Of a DNA stretch of 49,418 nt, positions 18,416 through 27,589 are shown one piece after another. Made by a program: the position numbers and the translations under genes. The stretch lies in assembly GCA_016793885.1 (NCBI GenBank), contig JAEUHE010000045.1, positions 1 to 49,418 of the forward strand, read 5' to 3'. The notes below the pieces were generated by a model, which did not search any database, was not told the DNA's origin, and saw only the letters and a list, made by a program, of their open reading frames with translations. How positions within the stretch are numbered: position 1 is the stretch's first letter; each line of letters begins with the position of its first letter. The DNA is from Verrucomicrobiales bacterium (GTDB lineage Bacteria > Verrucomicrobiota > Verrucomicrobiia > Limisphaerales > UBA11320).

Positions 18416-20359
18416 ATGAAACGATTGTTTCTCGCTTGGTCGTGGCTCGGGCTTCTGGAAGTGCTCGTGTACGGTGCGGTCGGTGAGATTAAGCCGGTAG
18501 TCACCAAGCGACAGGGCGTTGCCTTTGTCGATTACCACATAGGCTCAAGGCCGATGTCTCCAGCATCGACCGCCGCTCCCGCTGGCGTCCAATTGTGGAT
18601 TCCGGGTAGCGAACCCAAGGCCATCGAATTTCGTGACGTGAAGCAAAGTCCCGGGGCGTGGGAGTTGGGACCCACCCAGGTGGGTGATCTTATCTTGAGA
18701 TGGCGGATTACCCAGCGGAATCCTTCGTTAGTCGAGCGGACCTTGGAAGTCAGATCACTCTCAGCGCAACGCTTCAGCCTCGTGTTTCCCTTATTGATGT
18801 CGGAAGCAGGCGAGTTCGCTTCGTTCTCCGGGCCCGAAACATCTCGTGTTCTGTTCGACACCGGTGTGAGGGAACGACGGAACCAGACCTATCCTGTCGC
18901 CTTGTTCCGCACCACCGACCACGTTCTCGGCTTGGCAGCCGATTCTCCGGGACTCTGGGAGAATCGTTGCCAGGTGCTCCTGGATCCGCCGGCGGGACGG
19001 ATGGCGGTGCTTACCGGCGATGGGAGCAGTCCCTTCCAGATGATCATCAAGCCACCCGAAGATGCACGCGACACTTACCAGTATTCGATGGACGGCTGGC
19101 AGCAGATGGGTCCGGGCGAAACGCGTTCCTACACGACGTGGGTTTTTGTCAGCCCCGCTCGACATCACTATGACGCTCAGGTGGCGGCCCAGATCGCGGT
19201 TGCGAACGCGAAGGGATGGAACTCCTCTGCGCTCGAAGCGATCCTCCGCAACACCTCCCATTTCCTGCTACGGAGAAATCTCATGCGCGATGAGAACAAT
19301 CAGCCGCGCGATGGACGGTACATCTTTATCTCGGGGATGAGCTATGGATGGAAGCAATGGGTGAGCACCGGAATCTATTCGGCGCTGGGGCTGGATGATC
19401 CCGAGAAGATGATCGAGTCGTATCGGGCAGTATTCTGGCATCGGATGGATTACGAGGACAACTCGCAGTATTACTTGATATGGGCCGCGCTGGCCAAACG
19501 TGCCGGGGGAGCCGTCAACGAAGCGTTGAACCGTAAGGCCTATGAGTTTATCCGGAAGAACGAGCGGGATGGATTCTACATTCCACCTCCGCTCCCAGGC
19601 GCTCCTCATCCCAAGGGTTGGAAAACCTACATGGATATTCTGCAGTACGACGATGATGACGCTCCGGCTAGCAACCAGGGCTTTCACTGCGGAGCCCTGA
19701 TGGCGGCACGGGAGCTGGGCCTGGCGGTCACCGAGGCGGACATCGATCGATCCATCACCGCCTACCAGAACATCTTTAACCGCGACCGCGGCTTCATGCC
19801 TACTAGCCTCAAACAACGGGATATCCTAGGGCAGGACACGCTGTACGGAGCGACGCTGACATATGCGGTGTTTGGTCGGAAGGTTCTCACCGACGAGCAA
19901 GTGCTGTCGCACTATCGGGTGTCGGAGAAGGTGAAGTCTCCCTACGGACTCCGAGTGATCTCGGCCGCAGACGGATCGTTGCTACCCGGACACAGTGGAG
20001 CCTATTGTCATGGCGGGTCCTGGTTTTTTTGCGACTCAGGCAATTATTTGTTGGCGGGAGCGCACGGGTTGGCAGCGTCAGAGGTCGACACGCGCCTGAT
20101 CGAGAGAATCAAGCTGGAGTTGGTAAACAATCCCGCTTTCAACGAGGATATCAATACGGTGACTGGGAAGCCTCACGGCAACACGCCCTATGCGGATTAT
20201 TCCGTGTACCTGTGGTTGCGAAAACACATTCGCACCCGACTGAATCAGACGGGACCCGACCCGGTTGGGGTTGCGATCGACGCTTACCTGGGAGTCGTGC
20301 GAGAGAACGGGGTTCTCAGGTTGGAGCCAGAGCTGGTGATCAAACCGAGTGCTCGTTAA
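18416..20359 (+). CDS. Secreted protein resembling six-hairpin (alpha/alpha)6 glycosidases
   Basis: This 647-residue protein starts with a signal peptide (MKRLFLAWSWLGLLE, cleavage near 23) when the ATG at 18416 is used; the frame opens at a GTG at 18386. The first 270 residues look like a beta sandwich. The remainder is rich in helix-forming, aromatic and acidic segments in a repeating hairpin pattern (for example GWKQWVSTGIYSALGLDD, and DILQYDDDDAPASNQG near 425), which resembles the (alpha/alpha)6 barrel of glycoside hydrolases and lyases. I cannot assign a CAZy family or confirm catalytic acids. The exported nature and the neighbouring esterase-like protein fit a role in glycan breakdown, but this is inference. 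Confidence 0.7.
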   Translation: MKRLFLAWSWLGLLEVLVYGAVGEIKPVVTKRQGVAFVDYHIGSRPMSPASTAAPAGVQLWIPGSEPKAIEFRDVKQSPGAWELGPTQVGDLILRWRITQRNPSLVERTLEVRSLSAQRFSLVFPLLMSEAGEFASFSGPETSRVLFDTGVRERRNQTYPVALFRTTDHVLGLAADSPGLWENRCQVLLDPPAGRMAVLTGDGSSPFQMIIKPPEDARDTYQYSMDGWQQMGPGETRSYTTWVFVSPARHHYDAQVAAQIAVANAKGWNSSALEAILRNTSHFLLRRNLMRDENNQPRDGRYIFISGMSYGWKQWVSTGIYSALGLDDPEKMIESYRAVFWHRMDYEDNSQYYLIWAALAKRAGGAVNEALNRKAYEFIRKNERDGFYIPPPLPGAPHPKGWKTYMDILQYDDDDAPASNQGFHCGALMAARELGLAVTEADIDRSITAYQNIFNRDRGFMPTSLKQRDILGQDTLYGATLTYAVFGRKVLTDEQVLSHYRVSEKVKSPYGLRVISAADGSLLPGHSGAYCHGGSWFFCDSGNYLLAGAHGLAASEVDTRLIERIKLELVNNPAFNEDINTVTGKPHGNTPYADYSVYLWLRKHIRTRLNQTGPDPVGVAIDAYLGVVRENGVLRLEPELVIKPSAR

Positions 20360-20411
20360 TTCGACCAAGCCTAGAAAGCTTGATGGAAACCCCGTTCTTC
20401 CATCCCGCCCA

Positions 20412-21047
20412 TCAGCGGGGCAGGAGCCGGGGGATTGGATGGAATCGAAAGCTTGGTGAGGGGTCCACTGAGAAGTGGATCTTCAGCACTCGTTGCAGTG
20501 AGTCGCGTTCCTGCTGAGTGACCCGAATACCTGTCTCGGACGGTACCAGGGCGTTTGCCAGGTACACACTGATGTCCTCCGCGTTCCGGTTCGTGAAAAT
20601 CAGCTGATGAGACTTCGGACGAAGGGGAGTATGGGTCGCTACAAGCTGCAGTTGGATGATTCCGGTCCCTTCCTTCAACTCGGCGATCGATGGGAACCGA
20701 TGATGCTCGATTCGGATTTCCTGTTGGCGTGCATCCAGGGTGAGTTCGAGGGCTGAACGGACCAGGTCAGCATAGGCGTCGGATTCGGAGGGAGAGATCT
20801 GCCCGTTCTGATCCGCGTCGAGAACACGGATGATTTGGTGAGCTACTTGGGCGCCCGGGGTGAGGTCGAGTTCAATTCGGATCTGTCGGATTCCCACTTC
20901 GATCCGCGCCGCCTGAAGGCACTCATCAAGGCGGTGTGCTCCTGTGTGAGTGATGCCCGCTAGCAAGACAAGGAGGATCACTCCCCAGGAGCGGCACCGA
21001 GTCGGCCGGCTTACCCGCTGGGCCTGGCGTATCAGGGCTTGAGCCAT
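20412..21047 (-). CDS. Exported EF-hand protein (HupE/UreJ-associated type)
   Basis: The product has 211 residues with an N-terminal signal (hydrophobic stretch about 23-35) followed by AHRLDECLQAARI, the segment that opens many proteins annotated as HupE/UreJ-related or nickel-associated periplasmic domains. An EF-hand-like loop, DADQNGQISPSE (about 79-90), suggests calcium binding. The transmembrane HupE part itself is absent. The gene overlaps the end of the DUF3500 gene by 16 bases and has a GGAG ribosome site placed inside that gene, so translational coupling is likely. Function is unknown. Confidence 0.75.
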   Translation of the reverse strand: MAQALIRQAQRVSRPTRCRSWGVILLVLLAGITHTGAHRLDECLQAARIEVGIRQIRIELDLTPGAQVAHQIIRVLDADQNGQISPSESDAYADLVRSALELTLDARQQEIRIEHHRFPSIAELKEGTGIIQLQLVATHTPLRPKSHQLIFTNRNAEDISVYLANALVPSETGIRVTQQERDSLQRVLKIHFSVDPSPSFRFHPIPRLLPR

Positions 21048-22081
21048 TTGGCTCCGAACTCGTTGGAGAAGTCGCGATACATGGTATGGATATGCTGGGT
21101 GGCATCTCCGCCCAGCCGTTGCGGCGAATACTCAATAAACAAGGTGGGCCCTTGAATTCGGAAATAGGCGGCGCTGCCTGGCGTGGTCGGCCCGCTCCAA
21201 GCGAACCAGGTTTCTCCGAGACCCGACTTGATCTCGGACATTCGGGGAGCAGCGGTATCCGCATTCAGGATGCCCACCCATTGCTGGATCAGATCCGTCA
21301 GCAGCGCGCGCTGCTTCGCTGTGAAGGTCGAGACTTTGACTCCTTCAGGCACGATCTTCTTGCCTTCCTGCCCGGGTCCGAGCACCAGATCGCGAAATTC
21401 AGATCCGAGGATGGCTTGCTTGCGTTGGGAATCGTCCAGGGCATTGATGAGCTCAAACGACAGATCATTCTCCGCGCCCAAGGGGCGGATGGTCCTTCCC
21501 TCCCAGGTGAACTTGGCCGGTTGGGCTGCAGTATGGCTCGGAGCGAGCGTTCCCTTGTCTCCCACAAACGTGATGTTCAGGGCGAGATGATGCCCGCCGA
21601 ATTGGATCAGCCAAGGGTTCTGGGCCGACGGCGCTCCCAAGAAAGAGAGATAATACTCATCCCGTCCGAACACGATGTTCCCTCCGGGCGCATTTTTCGT
21701 CAGCAGTTCGTCCCCCTCCATGATGCCAATCACCTTTTGGTAGCCGGCCGGGCTCAACACCGACGCGAGAAACGCCAGGGCGGCATCGCGTTGAGGGCGG
21801 CTAAGGTCGCCCAGCCGTAGGCCCGCACGTTTGTAAATGCCGGTGGGCAGGTTGGACCATCGTTTTCTCTGCTCCGCGTTGTCGAAGGGGAAGATGGCTT
21901 TCGCGCGTGCCGGGCCATCCAGGGTGGCCAGAAAGGCCTCGGCAGCCGAAACGGCGGGATTGGTGCCGCGCGTCGCTCGCTCAAGCGTGGCCGGCTGAGC
22001 GTTGATCTGATGGGGGAGAAACGTGGCAAGAAACGTCCCGGTCATCAGGACGACGGTGGGCGACAGTCGCAGGAGGTGCAT
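21032..22081 (-). CDS. DUF3500 family exported protein
   Basis: The product has 349 residues with an N-terminal signal peptide (cleavage near the QINAQ segment, about 29). Family-type features are visible: WSNLPTGIYKRAGLRLGDL near 75, GGNIVFGRDEYYLSFLG near 133, QFGGHHLALNITF near 160 and a C-terminal segment with HIHTMYRDFSNEFGA. DUF3500 proteins have no established biochemical role; the conserved His and aromatic residues suggest ligand or metal binding, which is inference. The gene is followed, overlapping by 16 bases, by the EF-hand protein. The glutamine synthetase terminator lies immediately upstream, so it probably has its own promoter. Confidence 0.88.
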   Translation of the reverse strand: MHLLRLSPTVVLMTGTFLATFLPHQINAQPATLERATRGTNPAVSAAEAFLATLDGPARAKAIFPFDNAEQRKRWSNLPTGIYKRAGLRLGDLSRPQRDAALAFLASVLSPAGYQKVIGIMEGDELLTKNAPGGNIVFGRDEYYLSFLGAPSAQNPWLIQFGGHHLALNITFVGDKGTLAPSHTAAQPAKFTWEGRTIRPLGAENDLSFELINALDDSQRKQAILGSEFRDLVLGPGQEGKKIVPEGVKVSTFTAKQRALLTDLIQQWVGILNADTAAPRMSEIKSGLGETWFAWSGPTTPGSAAYFRIQGPTLFIEYSPQRLGGDATQHIHTMYRDFSNEFGAKWLKP

Positions 22082-22123
22082 CCCGCAACCATGCCCAGCA
22101 GGCCAAACGAACGCAAGTCCGTC

Positions 22124-22157
22124 AAAAAAAAGCGGGCCTTGAAATCAAGGCCCGCTT
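22124..22157 (-). terminator. Rho-independent terminator of the glutamine synthetase gene
   Basis: On the minus strand a near-perfect 13-bp GC-rich stem (core GGGCCTTG / CAAGGCCC) with a tiny loop is followed by seven U. It lies 46 bases after the glutamine synthetase stop codon and before the DUF3500 gene, so it ends the glutamine synthetase transcript. Confidence 0.92.
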
Positions 22158-22202
22158 GGATAAGCAACATTCAGTGTCGGTGGAGGCACCGAGCCAACCG
22201 AA

Positions 22203-23228
22203 TCACTTCGTCGGAACGGTCGCGATCGTCTGCAGGATGCGGCTCGCGATCTTGTAGGGATCGCCCTGGGAGTTCGGTCGGCGATCTTCCAAGTAACCCT
22301 TGTAGCCGTTGTTCACGAAGCTATGCGGGACTCGGATCGAGGCGCCACGGTTCGCGATGCCGTAGTTGAACTTGTCGATCGACTGGGTTTCGTGAAGACC
22401 CGTGAGCCGGAGATGGTTGTCGGGGCCGTACACCGCGATGTGCTCGTTCTTGTATTTGTCGAAAGCTGCCATGAGAGCTTCGAAATAGGGCTTACCTCCG
22501 ACTTCACGCAGGTGCGTGGTGGAGAAGTTCGAGTGCATGCCAGAGCCGTTCCAATCGACGTCGATGCCCAGCGGTTTGCAGTGGAAATTCACGTCCACGC
22601 CGTATTTCTCGCAGAGCCTCATCAGGAGGTAGCGCGCGACCCACATCTGGTCAGCGGCATTCTTTGAGCCTTTGCCGAAGATCTGGAATTCCCATTGCCC
22701 CTTGGCCACTTCGGCGTTGATGCCTTCGTGGTTGATGCCGGCGTCCAAGCAGAGGTCGAGATGGGTTTCGACGATCTCGCGAGCGATGCATCCGACCGCG
22801 TCGTAGCCGACACCCGTGTAGTACTTGCCCTGCGGCGGAGGAAAACCGCCGCCTTTGGGGAAGCCGAGAGGAGCCCCATCCTTATAGAGGAAATATTCTT
22901 GCTCGAACCCGAACCAAGCGCCGGGATCATCCAGCACCGTGGCGCGAGCATTGGTGCGATGGGGAGTCTTGCCGTCCGGCATCATGACCTCGCACATCAC
23001 CAACACCCCGTTCTTCCGGGTGGAATCGGGATAGACCGCCACCGGCTTCAGCATGCAATCCGAGCTGTGACCTTCGGCCTGCCGCGTGGAACTGCCATCA
23101 AAGCCCCACATGGGGAGCTCTTCCAGCTTCGGGAAGCTGCTGAACTCCTTGATCTGTGTTTTGCCACGGATGTTTGCTACGGGCTCATACCCGTCCAGCC
23201 AGAGATATTCGAGTTTGTATTTCGCCAT
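22203..23228 (-). CDS. glnII: Glutamine synthetase, type II (GSII)
   Basis: This enzyme makes glutamine from glutamate, ammonia and ATP in the cytoplasm. It has 341 residues from the ATG at 23228. Its motifs belong to the eukaryote-like GSII group: WGFDGSST at 41-48, a Gly-rich segment with PPPQGKYYTGVG, NGSGMHSNFS in the catalytic region and NRGASIRVP near the C-terminus. The length also matches GSII (about 340-370) and not GSI (about 470). The adenylylation loop of enteric GSI is absent, so regulation should be transcriptional or by feedback. The longer frame from 23261 adds a tail the family lacks. A promoter-like sequence lies upstream and a strong terminator downstream, indicating a single-gene transcript. 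Confidence 0.95.
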   Translation of the reverse strand: MAKYKLEYLWLDGYEPVANIRGKTQIKEFSSFPKLEELPMWGFDGSSTRQAEGHSSDCMLKPVAVYPDSTRKNGVLVMCEVMMPDGKTPHRTNARATVLDDPGAWFGFEQEYFLYKDGAPLGFPKGGGFPPPQGKYYTGVGYDAVGCIAREIVETHLDLCLDAGINHEGINAEVAKGQWEFQIFGKGSKNAADQMWVARYLLMRLCEKYGVDVNFHCKPLGIDVDWNGSGMHSNFSTTHLREVGGKPYFEALMAAFDKYKNEHIAVYGPDNHLRLTGLHETQSIDKFNYGIANRGASIRVPHSFVNNGYKGYLEDRRPNSQGDPYKIASRILQTIATVPTK

Positions 23229-23290
23229 AGATATAAATGCAGCGTAAATCGACTCCTTCAACGGTGTCGAATACTTGATTTTATGTAGTG

Positions 23291-23319
23291 ATAATGGTTA
23301 ATCGATTTTTGTCTAGCAA
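23291..23319 (-). promoter_or_regulatory. Possible sigma70-type promoter for glutamine synthetase
   Basis: On the minus strand TTGCTA and CATTAT are separated by exactly 17 bases, each matching the consensus at 4 of 6 positions, in an AT-rich patch 62 bases before the ATG. No sigma54 (GG-N10-GC) site was seen. No experimental support exists. Confidence 0.4.
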
Positions 23320-23497
23320 GCAGAATGCCATGGGACGCCTGGAAGCCCTCGTGCATCCCCAGCCTGGTCGGAATTCATTGTGAGGGAGCTTGATATTCAT
23401 GATGAAGGATTTTGCCGACCGGATCCGAGTGCCCCTGACGTTGTGGCGCTATTTAAGCACCATGTCTAAAGATGGCCAGGCTGGATGATTTGACCAA

Positions 23498-23920
23498 ATG
23501 CCTTCTTTGGGTCAGTCTCGGGTGGTCATGTTGCAGGTAAAAGACACGCTGAGGGCCACGGTCCAGGTAAGTTTCGATGGTCGGGTCTTCAAGACCTATC
23601 ACGGGCCGGATGCGCCTCAGCGCTTCGAGCGGGAGGTCAAGGTGTTGAAGTATCTTGAATCGCGAGGTTGCGGCTTCGTGCCCAAGTTGCTGGAGGCAGA
23701 CCCTTCGAAGCTTCGAATCGCGACCACCAACTGCGGCACGCGAGTTGAACATTTGGACGCGGCACGCACTGCGGAGCTTTTTGCGGAGCTGGAGACGTTT
23801 GGGGTGCGTCATGACGACCCCGAAATGCGTAATGTGACGTATCGCCAGGCCGATGGGCGGTTCTGCATCATCGATTTTGAGTTGGCGACCATCCTTTCTG
23901 AGGCGGAAGGTCAGAAGTAA
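23498..23920 (+). CDS. Minimal protein-kinase-like protein
   Basis: The product has only 140 residues yet carries the ordered landmarks of a eukaryote-like kinase fold: a candidate ATP-binding Lys32 (RVFKTY), a Glu at 44 or 46 on the predicted C-helix, the catalytic loop HDDPEMRN (105-112, matching HxDxxxxN), and DFE (126-128) where DFG normally stands. The large C-lobe after DFG is nearly absent. Small atypical kinases of the RIO or lipopolysaccharide-kinase type are the closest idea, but I cannot name the family. The PP2C phosphatase begins 12 bases later, suggesting an opposing pair. An alternative start is the ATG at 23528. Confidence 0.7.
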   Translation: MPSLGQSRVVMLQVKDTLRATVQVSFDGRVFKTYHGPDAPQRFEREVKVLKYLESRGCGFVPKLLEADPSKLRIATTNCGTRVEHLDAARTAELFAELETFGVRHDDPEMRNVTYRQADGRFCIIDFELATILSEAEGQK

Positions 23921-23932
23921 TCTAGGAACCGC

Positions 23933-24775
23933 ATGGAATCTGAAAGCCGCCCTTTGTTGGCAACAACCTTGCAGTGGTTCGGATGGACTGACCGTGGCCG
24001 AGTGCGAACTAATAACGAGGATTCGTTCCTGGGACTTCGGTTTGATGCCCGGGAGGTTCACTATTTGGGCCGGGTAGGGGAGTCTCCGACGGGACAAATG
24101 GATTTCGTCTTTGCGGTGAGCGATGGCATGGGCGGGGCCATGGCTGGAGAGCATGCCAGCCGCATTGCGGTCCAAACGATTACCAAACTGCTCCCACGCG
24201 GTTACCGATTGTCGGCCGAGGGCCTGGCCTCCGGTTTCTCGGATGTGCTGGAGGAGCTTTTCAGCCAGGTTCACGGAGAGCTGAAACATCTGGGACGGTG
24301 CTATGAGGAGTGTTCCGGGATGGAGACCACCCTGAGCTTGTGCTGGTTTACCCCCGAGTGGATGTATTTTGGCCACGTGGGCGACAGTCGCATCTACTAC
24401 CTGCCCGCCCGCGGAGACGCGATTAAACAGCTGAGCCACGACGATACCTACGTCGGATGGCTCTTCCGCAACGGGAAGCTGAATGAACGGGAAGCGCGTT
24501 CACATCCGCGCCGCAATGTGCTGCAGAAGGCTCTCGGTGGAGGCAACCAATTTGTAAGTCCCCAGGTGGGAGCGGTCGGATATGAGCCCGGCGACGTGTT
24601 TCTCCTCTGTTCCGACGGTTTAACGGAGGGTCTCTACGATAGCCATCTCGCGGAGATTCTCCGCACTCCGGATTCGAACCTGGCTGGGAAGACCCTGGCG
24701 CAGCTTTTGGTGGACGAGTCGTTGGCCAAGGATGGTCGTGACAACACCACCGCGTTGGTGATCCGCGTGGTTTGA
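23933..24775 (+). CDS. PP2C-family serine/threonine phosphatase
   Basis: This 280-residue cytoplasmic, metal-dependent phosphatase has the PP2C motifs in order: TDRGRVRTNNEDS (19-31, metal-binding Asp30), SDGMGG (63-68), GHVGDSR (about 150), SDGLTEG (about 225) and DGRDNTTALV (about 267), the last carrying a metal-binding Asp. It resembles bacterial PrpC/PstP/Stp enzymes, which reverse Hanks-type kinase phosphorylation. An AGGA ribosome site precedes the ATG. It follows the minimal kinase-like gene after 12 bases, so the two are probably one operon. No membrane segment or PASTA kinase is nearby. Confidence 0.93.
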   Translation: MESESRPLLATTLQWFGWTDRGRVRTNNEDSFLGLRFDAREVHYLGRVGESPTGQMDFVFAVSDGMGGAMAGEHASRIAVQTITKLLPRGYRLSAEGLASGFSDVLEELFSQVHGELKHLGRCYEECSGMETTLSLCWFTPEWMYFGHVGDSRIYYLPARGDAIKQLSHDDTYVGWLFRNGKLNEREARSHPRRNVLQKALGGGNQFVSPQVGAVGYEPGDVFLLCSDGLTEGLYDSHLAEILRTPDSNLAGKTLAQLLVDESLAKDGRDNTTALVIRVV

Positions 24776-24781
24776 CGAACC

Positions 24782-25894
24782 CTAGGCCCTACGGTCCACC
24801 ACGACGACGGGCATTCCCAGCACCGCCATCTTGGGCCTTATTCCCAACCCCGGTGCTTGGGAGGCCGCGAGCCGGCCGTTACGACGGGTGGGCGCACCGT
24901 CCGCCGTGCTGACGGTCACATAGCTATTGAAGTCGGTGGTGCTGAATAGGAACTCCGGAGGGGTGCTGTGGGCGAGATGAGCGATGGCGGCCGTTGCGAT
25001 GTCTCCACCCCAGGAATCTTCCAGGGTCATGGCGATACCCATGCTGATGCAGAGATCTCTGGCTTGCTTGATTTTCGTCAGACCTCCGAGTTTGCTGATC
25101 TTGAGATTGACCACATCCATGGCGAGATCGGACTTCGCCCGCAGCAAGATCCCCAGATCATCGATGTTCTCATCCAGAACAAACGGATGCTCGCATTGTC
25201 GGCGGACCGCCAGGCATTCCTCGTAGGTTAGGCAGGGTTGCTCGATGTAGACATCCACCTCACGAACCGCCTTGGCCACTCGCACCGCCTCGTGCTGAAC
25301 CCAGCCGGTATTGGCGTCGGCAACCAAGCGATCTCCCGGGAGGAGTTTTGCCGCGACCGCATGAATGCGAGCGATGTCGACATCGGGATCCCCTCCGACC
25401 TTCAGCTGAAATCGTCGATAACCTTCCGCTCGGTATCCGCTCACTTTGGCGGCCATCTGCTCGGGCTCCTCCTGAGAAATGGCGCGGTAGAGATGAAAGT
25501 CGTCGCCGTAGCGGCCTCCGAGCAGCTCGCACACCGGCATTCCTGCCGCCTGTCCCAGAATATCCCAGCAGGCGATATCGATGCCGCTTTTAACATAGGG
25601 ATGCCCCTTCAGTACGGCGTCCATGCGACGGTTCAGCTTCAGCAACTGGCGGGGGTCCTCGCCTATCAAATGGGGGCCGAGTTCACGCAATCCTGCGCGG
25701 ACTCCTTCTGCATAAGCCGGCAGATAGAAGGGGCCCAGTGGACAAACTTCACCGTAACCCACCACCCCGGTGTTGGTCTCGATGGCGACGATGGTGCTGT
25801 CGAAGACCGAGACGGACTTGCCCCCGGACCATTTGTAGGTGGTCTCGTGGAGAGGAAGTTCCACACGGTATGCGAGGATGCGCTGGATATGCAT
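24782..25894 (-). CDS. Enolase-superfamily enzyme (mandelate racemase/muconate lactonizing type)
   Basis: The product has 370 residues when started at the ATG at 25894; the longer frame (to 26005) adds residues that match nothing. The capping domain and barrel carry the superfamily residues: Lys165 in QLKVGG, metal ligands Asp193 (ADANTG), Glu218 (IEQP) and Asp241 (DEN), and the second catalytic Lys at 265/268 (LKISKLGG). The pattern FKWSGG-like (KWSGGKS, 21-27), a [10 protein letters not shown] stretch and LEDSWGGD near 291 suggest the subgroup that includes hydroxyproline betaine epimerase or hydroxyproline dehydratases, but the substrate cannot be fixed from the sequence. It is transcribed divergently from the small lipoprotein gene. 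Confidence 0.85.
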   Translation of the reverse strand: MHIQRILAYRVELPLHETTYKWSGGKSVSVFDSTIVAIETNTGVVGYGEVCPLGPFYLPAYAEGVRAGLRELGPHLIGEDPRQLLKLNRRMDAVLKGHPYVKSGIDIACWDILGQAAGMPVCELLGGRYGDDFHLYRAISQEEPEQMAAKVSGYRAEGYRRFQLKVGGDPDVDIARIHAVAAKLLPGDRLVADANTGWVQHEAVRVAKAVREVDVYIEQPCLTYEECLAVRRQCEHPFVLDENIDDLGILLRAKSDLAMDVVNLKISKLGGLTKIKQARDLCISMGIAMTLEDSWGGDIATAAIAHLAHSTPPEFLFSTTDFNSYVTVSTADGAPTRRNGRLAASQAPGLGIRPKMAVLGMPVVVVDRRA

Positions 25895-26035
25895 GAGTCG
25901 ACTGTAACCGGGACGATCATCCGTTTTGGATAAAAATCTTGCCCCGCGCACCCGCCTTTTGACTTCGGTCATGGCCTGTGCCATACGGATACACATAAGG
26001 ACCATGAACCTGGTTACCGAAGCGGGGCTTTATTT

Positions 26036-26446
26036 ATGAATCATTTGAAGGTGTGGGGAAGGCTGACGGTGTTGCTGGCAGCGATGTCGTGTGTGCAGGG
26101 TTGTGCGGTACTCCTCGTTGGTGGAGCAGCTGCCGGTGTTGCCTATGGCACCATCAAGTACAGCAACAACACCCTGGAGACGACGCACAATGTATCGCTG
26201 GACCGGGTTTGGACCGCGGCCACTGCCGCGCTTAAGGACCTTCAGCTGCCGGTGAATTCCTCCAAGAAGGACGGCTCCGCGGGAGTCCTCCAGTCCAAGA
26301 ATGCGCAGGGGCAGCCGGTGACGGTCCAGGCCATCCGGAAAACCGACACGGTGACCGACGTTCGAATTACGGTGGGAACCTTTGACAGCGCCGAGAACCG
26401 CACCAAGGCCCAACAGATTCACGACAAGCTGAAGGCCAGGCTGTGA
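26036..26446 (+). CDS. DUF3568-type lipoprotein
   Basis: The product has 136 residues with a lipoprotein signal: a basic start, a hydrophobic stretch and a lipobox ending VQGC with Cys23. A Gly/Ala-rich stretch and a small soluble domain follow (about 48-136), matching DUF3568, a family of small lipoproteins common in Planctomycetes, Verrucomicrobia and proteobacteria with unknown function. It is probably anchored at the membrane surface. Transcription is divergent from the enolase-superfamily gene; a weak TTGACT/CATACG pair lies upstream, but I give it little weight. Confidence 0.8.
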   Translation: MNHLKVWGRLTVLLAAMSCVQGCAVLLVGGAAAGVAYGTIKYSNNTLETTHNVSLDRVWTAATAALKDLQLPVNSSKKDGSAGVLQSKNAQGQPVTVQAIRKTDTVTDVRITVGTFDSAENRTKAQQIHDKLKARL

Positions 26447-26534
26447 CGGTGACCGTGTCGGCTTGGAACGTGAACGGCGGCTGCCCCGGAAGCAAGGAGG
26501 GCAGACGCCGTCGCTGTGAGTTCCGCCTCTGCCT

Positions 26535-27506
26535 CTACTTCTTCAACAGAAATTTGTGGAGATGCCCGAACTGGCTCCATTCGGAGACGATGAGATTGCC
26601 ATCCTTGTCCATCGATGCTCCGTGCGGTGAGTTGCAGATGCCCGCTTGCCAGTCCTTAATGGGCAGTCCGTAGTTGGCCCGTTGCTTCTCGTTGGGATTG
26701 TCTCCCACCTGAGCCACGATGGCGCCGGACTTGTCCAGGACCGTGACGCGACCCTGAAGCTCGGGGAAGATGGCATATTCACCCCGGATGTGCACCGCGG
26801 CGGGCATGCGCAGATTCTTTTGAATCACCTTGATGAAGTTGCCCTCGAGGTCCCAGTGCTCGACGCGGTTGTTGTTCCGGTTGCAGACCAACAGCAGGGG
26901 CTTGTCATAGCGGGTGTCGATGGAGATGCCGTGGCAAGTTTTGAATTTTCCCTCTTCCTCACCCGGCCCGCCGAAAGCTTTGATGAACTTGCGATTTTTG
27001 TCGAACTTGAGCACGTGGTTGGAGCCGTAGCCGTCCGCCACGTAAATCGAGCCATCCGGGGCGACAGTGACAGCACAAGGGTTGAAGCCGCGCGGCTCCT
27101 TGTACAATCCCGACTCCTTGGGAAACTCGAGGGTCCATTCGGTCTCGCCGGTCAGCTTCAGCTTGACCACCTGATGATCCGTCGGACGGGCGCCATAGAT
27201 GTATTCCACACCATCCTCTTCACGGATCTCCAAGCCGTGGATCCGCATGGGGCCGCACGCCCGCAGGAATTTGCCATCGGGACGAAACACGACGATACCC
27301 CGGACGGTGTCGGTGGTGATGTAGATGTTTCCCGCTTTGTCGATCACCGCTCCACCATGGCAGGCGCCGAGGCGTTCGCCGCCCGGTGTTTCCTCAAAGT
27401 AGTTTGGAGCTATCGAGTATTGCAACTCCGCGGCCGAGATCGTTCCGGCGGCGAGGATGCTGAGGCAGAGCAGTGCAAGTTTCGAATGGGTCATGACGGT
27501 TTTCAT
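26535..27506 (-). CDS. Exported NHL-repeat beta-propeller
   Basis: The product has 323 residues with a signal peptide (about 1-25, cleavage near ISAAE). The rest contains repeated blades of the NHL/six-bladed-propeller type, visible as GGAVIDKAGNIYITTD near 50, VAPDGSIYVADGYGSN near 150, LLLVCNRNNNRVEHWD near 205 and MDKDGNLIVSEWSQFGHLHKF at the end. Such propellers usually bind ligands or hydrolyse small esters; there is no catalytic signature I can name. It lies 83 bases downstream of the multi-DUF cytochrome on the same strand, so the two may be co-expressed. Confidence 0.88.
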   Translation of the reverse strand: MKTVMTHSKLALLCLSILAAGTISAAELQYSIAPNYFEETPGGERLGACHGGAVIDKAGNIYITTDTVRGIVVFRPDGKFLRACGPMRIHGLEIREEDGVEYIYGARPTDHQVVKLKLTGETEWTLEFPKESGLYKEPRGFNPCAVTVAPDGSIYVADGYGSNHVLKFDKNRKFIKAFGGPGEEEGKFKTCHGISIDTRYDKPLLLVCNRNNNRVEHWDLEGNFIKVIQKNLRMPAAVHIRGEYAIFPELQGRVTVLDKSGAIVAQVGDNPNEKQRANYGLPIKDWQAGICNSPHGASMDKDGNLIVSEWSQFGHLHKFLLKK

Positions 27507-27589
27507 GGTGGATGATGTGCTAGGTATATCACTCCGCGCGGAATTGTCCCGCGTTTTCGTCGAGTGCAGCGGTTAAGGAGGGGAATCTT

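Noticed and set aside
23262..23290. Sigma54-type promoter for glutamine synthetase
   Set aside because: No GG and GC pair at the required spacing was found; the sigma70-like pair upstream is more plausible.
25959..25987. TTGACT and CATACG as a promoter for the DUF3568 lipoprotein
   Set aside because: The -10 element matches the consensus at only three positions; too weak to list.
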